Translations under genes and position numbers: made by a program
Part shown: piece by piece, positions 56,446 to 64,000 of the stretch
How positions within the stretch are numbered: position 1 is the stretch's first letter
Layout: each line of letters starts with the position of its first letter
The notes under the pieces: generated by a model
Database searches by the model: none
Told to the model about the DNA's origin: nothing
What the model saw: only the letters and a program-made list of their open reading frames with translations
DNA from: Proteles cristata cristata
Taxonomy: Eukaryota > Chordata > Mammalia > Carnivora > Hyaenidae
NCBI GenBank assembly: GCA_017311185.1
Contig: JAESUZ010005534.1
Location: 62,001-126,000, forward strand
Length of the DNA: 64,000 bases
Reading direction: 5' to 3'

Positions 56446-57375
56446 ATTAGCAAGGTAAGGTCTTGGTAAAGAGTTTGAACTTCCCTGAGTTCAAGAGGGA
56501 CTACCATCAGACATTGATAGCAGGGAGGATACATAATCCAACTTATATTTATAAAGAATCACTTAACCAGTATTGTGGAGGATAGAGTGTAGTAAGAAAA
56601 GGATCTGAGCATGAAGATCTGTTAGGAGACTGCCGAAATAATCTAGGTGAGAGATGATCATGATTCGGACTGAGTTGTTGGCAATAAAAAGTGATAATAA
56701 GTTATAAGATTTTGTGTACATTTTCAAGAGTTAGCCATCATGATTTCCAGACAGACTTGATGGTGAGTGTGATAAAAAGAAAAGAATTAAGAATAACCCC
56801 AAGGTTTTTGGCCTTTTAAAAACTATAAGAAAGGAGCTGGTATTTACTGAGATGAAAAACATACAAGGAGGAGCAGACAGAGGGTGAGAACAGTAAGAGT
56901 TCAATTATTATAAAAACTTTCTAATATTTTAAAATAGTTTTTCCTTATGAAAGACATTCTACATTTTAGTTAAAAACTATTTAGAAAATATATATAATGA
57001 AAAAGACAAAAAAATCACCTATAATTTTATAACCAAAGAAATGTACTCAATGTTTTGATGTAACTGTATACACTTTGTACATACACATGCACAAATATAA
57101 ACACAGTATGTACATATATATTTTATATATATGCCATTTTTCTCACTAAAATGGGGTGACTTTTATGAGCTGATCATTTCAGATACTTACATCTAGCATT
57201 TGTTTAGAATTGTTTGCCTTTTCAGAAATTTGGAAAAAAGGAGAACTTTTATGATTTGACTATTATCATTATTGTTTTACTTTTTAACTTTAATTCATTT
57301 GTAACTTATTTTACTGAATTACATCAGTTGGGAGATACTTTTTAGGCCAAAGTATGTAGACCAGTGTTTCCAGAT
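56446..57375. other. AT-rich single-copy sequence
   Basis: Nothing recognised; TA-rich patch near 57110-57135. Confidence 0.4.
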
Positions 57376-57751
57376 CAGAGGTTAAAAAACTGTAACTTGC
57401 AAGCCAGATTTGTGCTGCCACAGTTTTTCACATGGCCTGAATGCTACAAAGCTTGTAATAGATGAACACATTTACAATCAATTTGATAACTGAAAAAACA
57501 AATTTGAACCTTAATTGAGCTAAATGGAATCGCCCAAATTCTTTTCATTAGAATTATATTATGAAACAAGTATGCTTGTATCATTGTCATCATTATATTT
57601 TGAATTTTGTCAATTTTTAAATGTGTGGAAATTTGTCTTTTTTTATATATATATAAGTATCTACATAATATCTATGATGTTACTTCTTGTCTCCCAAAAG
57701 CTAAAATAATTACTATTTGGCCTTTATAGAAAAAGTTTGCTGATTCTTATT
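57376..57751. mobile_element. Possible hAT-type DNA transposon relic
   Basis: Left end cagaggttaaaaaact and right end agtttgctgattctta behave as imperfect inverted ends. Internal tggcctttatagaaaaagtt and acatggcctgaatgctacaa resemble a common mammalian hAT non-autonomous element. Family not assigned. Confidence 0.45.
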
Positions 57752-57771
57752 CTAGATATTTATAAGTGTGC

Positions 57772-57941
57772 ATAAGAATTAACTGGATGTTTTGAGAAAA
57801 ATGTAAATTTTTGTTGTTCACCCCACCTTGTCCACTGCTACATCAGTGTTGATTCAGTAAGTCAAGGCTGAGTCCTAGGAATCTCAGTTTTAACATACAC
57901 TCCAGGTAGTTTGGATACACTCTAGATCAAATTTTCAAAAA
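57772..57941. mobile_element. Possible MER5-like DNA transposon relic
   Basis: Order of cataagaattaactggatgt, gttgattcagtaagtcaagg, gagtcctaggaatctcagtt and actccaggtagt follows MER5-type elements as I remember them. Much decayed. Confidence 0.45.
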
Positions 57942-57952
57942 CACAGGATGCA

Positions 57953-58184
57953 GGGGCACCTGGGTGACTAAGTTGGTTAAGCATCCAACTTCAGCTCAGG
58001 TCATGCTGTCGCGGTTTGTGAGTTCAAGCTCAGAGTCACTGCTGACAGCTCAGAGCCTGGAGCCTGCTTTATATTCTGTGTGTCCTTTTCTTTGCCCCTC
58101 CCTTTCTCACACTTTGTCTCTATTTGCCTCTCTCTCTCTCTTTCAGAAATGAATAACATTTAAAAAATTAAAAAAAAAAAAAAG
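57953..58184 (+). mobile_element. SINE (older subtype)
   Basis: ggggcacctgggtgactaag head, ctgacagctcagagcctgga body with a small deletion before it, A-rich tail. Duplication cacaggatgc at 57942-57951 and 58185-58194. Confidence 0.93.
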
Positions 58185-58194
58185 CACAGGATGC

Positions 58195-59282
58195 TAACGT
58201 GCACTGGGCAAATTTCAGTAATGTCTTTGAGCTACATTTGGGCCAGTACTTCACCACCAGCATGCTGCTAAATATCAGTTCATTGTACAAATCTCATTGG
58301 AATGAATTGTCACAGGGAGCACACCTGCCTATGATTATTTCCTCCTGTCATCATTTGTGCAGTCATCTTTCCTTGGAACATAGCACTGCTAGGGAACCAA
58401 AGCATTGTTTTTTGCTCTAGAAGTTTTGTAACTCTTAATTTGAATCTATATGATAGCTATAGATACATCATGATTCCTAAGTTCCATACATCTATTCTTA
58501 TCTCCTTTTTATTCTCCCTTTATTATTGTTTATGTATATAGGTGTGTTTATGTATATATTGCACATATCCATCCTTCTATACATCATCTATCTATCCATC
58601 CAATTTCCCTATAAACAAAAGATTTTAAGTTTGCTAGAATTAGTACTAACTCCCACCCCAATTACCATGCAAACCTTGAATTTTTGATAGGAATGATCTA
58701 TTTGTGTCATAGTAAATTTATCCAATTCACCTTGGAAAGAGCAAATGTTGTGACATCAGTATAAACAACAAAATGTGAGGAGGTTTAAAAAATCAAAACA
58801 CTATATATAGTACATTCCAGTCATTGTTATTAGAAGTTAGACATTATTGCTGGAATACCTTAATAATAATTCTGGGAAGTCCTGAAGATTTTAGATAGTA
58901 TATGCAAAAGGAAGAAAAAAGGAAATAATTTATCCTCCGAGACAACTTTAAGCATTAAATTTGGACTCTTCTTAATGAAGTTTAGACAGGTTCCCTCAAG
59001 TTCATATTTATAAGAACCAAACCTTTCCTCTTTTCTCTACCTTCTCAACATTTTCTTTGCTTTCTTGGTTTATACTAATGGTGCCCCAGAGAAATGTGGC
59101 TTCCCTCTCTGAGTAGTTTTGAAAGATTTCCATTATTTTCCCCATTTTATATCCAATCCTCACTTCTACATATTTTGTAAAAGCTTTCTCTCTCTCTCTG
59201 GAGACAATGTGTTAATTAGTATTAATTTATTTCTCATTTTTCAAAATAGGTATATTCAATATATCTGAAATTATTATCTTTT
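58195..59282. other. Single-copy sequence
   Basis: No gene or repeat recognised; a 73-codon frame at 58199-58420 has no recognisable feature. Confidence 0.4.
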
Positions 59283-59295
59283 AACTGATGGATTC

Positions 59296-59543
59296 TTTTT
59301 TTAAAAGGGATTCAGGGATCCCATTGCTTCTTCTTTTTTTTAATGTTTTATTCATTTCTGAGAGAGAGAGAGTGTGTGAGCAGAGGAGGGTCAGAGAGAG
59401 AGGGAGACAGAGTCTGAAGCAGGCTCCAGGCTCTGAGCTAGCTGTCAGCACAGAGCCCCAAGCGGGGCTCGAACCCACGAACCATGAAATCACGACGTGA
59501 GCCAAAGTCAGATGATTAACCGACTAAACCACCCAGGCGCCTC
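59296..59543 (-). mobile_element. SINE with a 3' transduced segment
   Basis: Target duplication aactgatggattc at 59283-59295 and 59544-59556 encloses more than a SINE. From right to left on the minus strand come the SINE body (59543-59334), its first A-tail, then 31 non-SINE bases (59333-59303) that end in tttt, then a second A-run (59302-59296). This is what a SINE transcript reading past its tail to the next Pol III terminator would leave. Confidence 0.85.
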
Positions 59544-59556
59544 AACTGATGGATTC

Positions 59557-59748
59557 CTAATAGTGACTAAAATTATTTAATATAGTATTATTATTTATTT
59601 AATGAACTTTAATTTTATTTTTTAGGGAAAATTCCATATTGTTTCAAGTACTTAATAACATTTTCGATTTTCACCTGATAGATGGTCTTTGCACATTTAG
59701 CAAGATAAACAGTTCTACCAGACAATGTTCTAAAAATGTATAATCCCA
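59557..59748. other. AT-rich sequence
   Basis: Nothing recognised. Confidence 0.35.
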
Positions 59749-59841
59749 TGGGGCATCTGGCTGGCTCAGTCAGATTAGTGTGTGATTCTTGATCTCAGGG
59801 TTGTGAGTTTGAGCTCCAGGTTGGGAAAAATTAAATTCAAA

Positions 59842-59876
<35 letters not shown>

Positions 59877-59878
59877 AT
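59749..59878 (+). mobile_element. Short old SINE with (AAAT)n tail
   Basis: ggggcatctggctggctcag, tgattcttgatctcagggtt, tttgagctccaggttggg, then a clean (aaat)n tail at about 59840-59878. Shorter dog-like form lacking the long CT tract. Confidence 0.85.
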
Positions 59879-61192
59879 GCATGATCCCAGATGAATTAAA
59901 ACACAATTCTTATAGTCATAAATCATTAGCTCCAGATTAGAAGAAAAGATTTCAAACATGCAATTACTTATATGAGAAACCCAGCTTGAATGATTTCTAT
60001 GATCAAAGTAGCTGTGGAGGAAAAGTTGTGACACTGTTTCCAGTTTACATATCACCTTATAAATAGGATATTTGAGGATACATTTTTTCCTTTGAGCAAG
60101 AATAAAGATTAGATGTATACATCTCCCAGAATCTAAAAATAAAAAGTGCAAATGACCCAGTGGTCTTAGAAAATTCTTCTACCTAAGTAAAACTGTTTTC
60201 CTTTTGGAGACTAAAGGGGGAGATATGTTTAGTTCATACTTGGTTTCCAATATTCGCAATTTGTTTTATTTTTTATCAAAATATAATAGAAGTTTTAGAA
60301 AACTGTATCTTTCCATATATTTTTATTCTTTGCTTGAGAAAGATTACATTAATGTGGTATGTCTCCATTAAACAACCAACGGCTACATATTGTTCATTTT
60401 TAATTCCTAAGCTGCCACTTCAGAAAAGTTGGGCAGTGTCTCTTAGCATTATTTCTTCTTATGCTTGGCACATTGTTTTCACATCTCAAAATTTGTAACA
60501 TGTTAGCAATATATACTTCTGTTTGTATTACCCAGTCTTAGTACTCAGATGCTCTAGACCATGTATACATCATTAAACCACAATTCCAGAGCCCATAGCT
60601 TTTTTGTTGGTTTAATTAAATCTTTTCGATATGTACATTTTCTTTCAATAGAATATCTTCAGCTAGATACATTCATCTACATATAAACAGTACACATATC
60701 CTACCATCTACCTTGGCTTTACTTGCAAGTCCTGAAATTTAATCTTGACAAAATTGTATTAATACCACACACACACACACACACTTACTAGAAATGTTTT
60801 AGGTAATGTTTAGACAAATTACATAAACTAAAAATGCCTTGTAAAAGCTTCTGTGTTCAGCAAAGGATGGAGTTAAGATTAGGTGATGAAGGTAAGCCAG
60901 TAGAGAGAAGTAGACTAGCACCGATGATATTCTTCTCAAGAAATTCACTTAAAAATGAAAGGTTCCTGAGGTTTACTATTACTGTAGTAGTCAAATCAAT
61001 GTTAAAAATAACCATACAATCTAAATGAAAAATATTCATGATGCTTCAACTTAGAGTAGATATCAAGCCAGGCAGACATTTACTGCCTTTACTCTTAAAT
61101 ATTTATAATATTTAATTTTTTATTTATCTATATCCCTTCTTTTTATTATTCTTGGGTTAACTCATAAATCCCATATTTAAAACAACATTTTT
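59879..61192. other. AT-rich single-copy sequence
   Basis: No gene or interspersed repeat recognised; includes the (CA)n at 60764-60784. Confidence 0.45.
60764..60784 (+). repeat. (CA)n microsatellite
   Basis: Ten CA units. Confidence 0.9.
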
Positions 61193-61407
61193 GTTAGTGT
61201 TTATTTATTTTTGAGAGAGAGAGAGAGAGAGAGAGAGGGAGCATGAGTGGAGGAGGGCAAAGGGAGATGGAGACACAGAATCCAAAGCAGGCTTCAGTCT
61301 CTGAGCTGTTAGCACAGAGCCTGATGTGGGGCTAGAATTCACTGACTATGAGATCATGACCTGAGCCGAAATTGGACTCTTAATCAACTGAGTCACCCAG
61401 GCATCCC
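61193..61407 (-). mobile_element. SINE (older subtype)
   Basis: Antisense: gtgtttatttatttttgaga, (GA)n, gttagcacagagcctgatgt, gagtcacccaggcatccc. Confidence 0.9.
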
Positions 61408-61689
61408 CGAAAAATTCTTTAATGAATAGGGAAACATATTCTTCATCTTGATTTGCATTACTTTGTCACCATCCCTGCTGTAACGTAATGAAGCCTCCCT
61501 TCATCACACACACAAAAAATATAGTATTTACTCTTATAGTTAAGGAAATTAACATGTAATAAATTTCTGTGCAATAAAATTATCTAGGGAGATACGCTGA
61601 GTTTCCTAAAGCTTTGGAAAATAAAAACTTGCAAATTCTTCTCTGTGTGTAATTCTATTCAGGGATGTAGTCTGCCCAAAATCCTCAGA
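61408..61689. other. Single-copy sequence
   Basis: Nothing recognised. Confidence 0.35.
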
Positions 61690-62355
61690 AAGGTGATTTA
61701 AATATAGGAAACAATAGGTATTGTTGAGGAGGGGGAGAAAGGGGAACCCTCTAACCCACTGTTTGGGAATTCAAACAGTGCAGCCACTGTAGAAAACAGT
61801 ATGGAGATCCCTCAAAAAGTTAAACATAGAACTACCCTACAAGCCAGCAATTGTACTACTAAGTATTTATCCAAAGTATACAAAAATACTGATTCATAGC
61901 AGCATTAGCGACAATAGCCAAATTATGGAAAGTGTCCAAAAGTCCATTGACTGATAAATGGATAAAGTGGTGGTACACATATACAATAGAATATTATCCG
62001 GCCATAAAAATCAATAAAATCTTGCCAGATGCAATGAAGTGGGTGGAGTTAGAGAGCATTATGCTAAGCAAAATAAGTCAGAGAAAGACAAATACCATAT
62101 GTTTTCAATCATATGTGGAATATAAGAAACAAAACAAATGAACATGGGGGAAAAAGAAGTAAACTGTAGAACAGACTCCTAACTATAGAGAACAAACTGA
62201 GGGTTTCTGGAAGAGGGAAGGGAGGTGGGATGGGTTAAATGGATGATGAATGTTAAGGAGGGTACTTGTGAGGAGAACTGGGTCACTAAATTATACTGAA
62301 ACTATATTATGCTCTATGGTAACTAACTGGGATTCAAATAAAAACTTGAAACAAA
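61690..62355 (+). mobile_element. L1 3' end (older carnivore type)
   Basis: Sense ORF2 C-terminus and 3'UTR: cagccactgtagaaaacagt, tatacaatagaatattatcc, ctaagcaaaataagtcagag, acaaactgagggtttctgga, gaactgggtcactaaattat, with aataaaaacttgaaac tail. About 670 bases. Confidence 0.85.
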
Positions 62356-62372
62356 AAAAGGAGTTGTTTGCA

Positions 62373-62976
62373 CCCAAAGAAAATGAAAACACTAATTCCA
62401 AAAAATATATTCACCCTATGTTTATTGCAGCATTATTTACAACAGCTAAGGTATGGAAGCAACCCAGGTGTCCATCAATAGATGAATGGATAAAAAGATG
62501 TGGTATATATACACAACGGAATATTACTCAGCCATAAAAAGAAATGAGACCTTGCCATTTGCAACAACATGTGTTGACCTAGACAGTATTAAGTTAAATA
62601 TACTAAGTTAAATAAATCAAAGGCAAATACCATATGATTTCATCTATGTGTGGAATATGCAAAACAAAGCAAATGAAGAAACAAATATAACAACAGACAC
62701 AAATGCAAACAAGAGAACAAACTGGTGGTTGCCAGAGGCGAGGTGGTAAAATAGATGAAGGGGATTAAGGTATACAAACTTCCAGTTATAACATAAGTCC
62801 TGGAGATGAAAGTACAGCATAGGGAATGTAGTCGATAATATTGTAATAACATTGTTAAGTGACAGATCGTTACTACATTTACCATGATGAGCATGGAGTA
62901 ATGTACAGAATTGTTGAATCAATATGTTGTGCACCTGAAAGTAATACAACTACTAGGTCAATTTTACTTTAATAAA
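62373..62976 (+). mobile_element. L1M 3' end, tandem to the previous L1
   Basis: Sense ORF2 C-terminus and a different 3'UTR: tattgcagcattatttacaa, atagatgaatggataaaaag, acaaactggtggttgccaga, tatgttgtgcacctgaaagt, aataaaaaaggag. Flanks ggagttgtttgca and ggagtcatttgca look like a target duplication. Older subfamily than 61690-62355. Confidence 0.85.
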
Positions 62977-62992
62977 AAAGGAGTCATTTGCA

Positions 62993-64000
62993 AACCTGTG
63001 TAAATTTGCTTAAAATTACTTTTTAAATGCTCCTAAATATTGATATAAAAAGTCCTTGATTTTCCAAAAGCATAATTTACCTTTTTGGAAATTTTAAACC
63101 AGTCTCAAAAATTTGTAGAATTATTTATTCTACATTACAGAAGGCTTATTTTTTTTTATAGAAAAGATGCTAACATCTGATGTTTTACTTACTATTTTTA
63201 AAACGAAGAAACTAATTTATTCTGATAACTGAGACAGTCATGACACATAATATCATCGCTCATCTCTTTTCTTGCAAGTCTCTCCAAGAATGAAATATTT
63301 TTTTTAATTAAATACAATACAAAGGCTCCAAACTTCTGTTGAGAAATTTAATGAGAACACTGATCATTTTTGCATACCAAATGGGATATGTTTTAAAACT
63401 GAATTTGACTTTTGAGGGTGAAAGTACTTGGAGTCAACTTTTTTAAGTTTCATAGAAATTATATCCTCAATATTTGTACATTGAGTTAGGTCTTTCTCAG
63501 ATTCCAATGGTAGCTAGATTATTCCTAACTACTGACCATGATCCCTTGAAGCCAAGTGGAATATATTAACTATCTTGAGGCTCAAAGAAAGCATTTGCTA
63601 GGTTATATTTCTTGGGAAGTAACATCATAAAATACGTAAGAAATAATTAATTTCACATGCACAAGCACTAGTTTTTCACAGATTACTGTGATCACTTGAT
63701 TTAATGTAGGAGCAAGGCCTTGTGGAAATAGTCTTGTTCTTGAAGCAACATCCCCTTAATTTATTTAAAAAACAATTTCTCCACAAATAGACTTTCATTT
63801 GACTTATGTCAATTATTAGAAGCTTTGTTTAAGATAAACTCATCAATTAATTGTTGAACAACAATAAAAAAGAAATAATGAGAAGTACAAAAGTATTGAC
63901 AACACCTCAACAGTATAAGCAGTAGTCTATGTCATCAGTAACACCATATTAAAAACACCAATCTATGAAACTAATCAGCTCTCAATTGTTTCTTTATGGG
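62993..64000. other. AT-rich single-copy sequence
   Basis: About 1 kb to the window end with no gene or repeat recognised. Confidence 0.45.

Noticed and set aside
1..64000. A bacterial, phage or otherwise new defence-type gene system
   Set aside because: Base composition, SINEs, L1s, LTRs and MIRs throughout mark this as mammalian chromosomal DNA; no operon-like arrangement exists.

Overview
This window is nuclear DNA from a mammal, most likely a cat-like (feliform) carnivore. The evidence is dozens of tRNA-Lys-derived carnivore SINEs (head like ggcgcctgggtggctcagt, tail of CT-rich tract plus aaataaataaa) and several L1 elements whose 3' ends carry the carnivore motif gatgagcactgggtgttat. 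No intact host protein gene, rRNA, tRNA or CRISPR array can be supported. Almost every open reading frame is a decayed L1 reading frame or its antisense shadow. The one host-gene-derived sequence recognised with confidence is a truncated profilin-1 retropseudogene near 52.2-52.7 kb.

Layout. 0-9.5 kb: a minus-strand L1 (L1-A, entering from the left edge) carries a probable endogenous-retrovirus LTR in its 5'UTR. That LTR is split by a nearly full-length minus-strand L1 (L1-B, about 6.8 kb, with 5'UTR, ORF1, ORF2 and 3' end). 9.5-21.8 kb: an MLT1 LTR, then mostly single-copy AT-rich DNA with old SINEs, L1 3' ends, a MIR split by an L1, and microsatellites. A pair of related non-repeat-looking segments lies 2.5 kb apart at 12.1 and 14.6 kb. 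21.8-28.2 kb: a young L1 with a 5' inversion (twin priming, 17-bp target duplication), immediately followed by an older plus-strand L1 (L1-D). 28.5-30.2 kb: a 171-bp L1 tail, an old L1 fragment with SINEs, and a MIR. 30.2-45 kb: an ancient minus-strand L1M (L1-F) fragmented by a 5.7-kb L1 (L1-E), another L1 (L1-H) and several SINEs. L1-E lacks precisely the part of the 5'UTR that lies between good splice signals in L1-B. 46-53 kb: an unusual 257-bp insertion that includes L1 5'UTR sequence, an AT-dinucleotide tract, a decayed L1 (L1-G), and the profilin-1 pseudogene abutting the L1-G 5' end. 53-64 kb: largely single-copy AT-rich DNA with SINEs, two DNA-transposon relics and two adjacent L1 3' ends.

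The elements do not form a pathway. Their interest is as a record of retrotransposition mechanisms: nested insertion, twin priming, insertion of a spliced L1 RNA, SINE 3' transduction, and probable template switching. Boundaries flanked by target-site duplications (TSDs) are given to the base; others are approximate. Family names are from memory of repeat consensus sequences, not from a database search.
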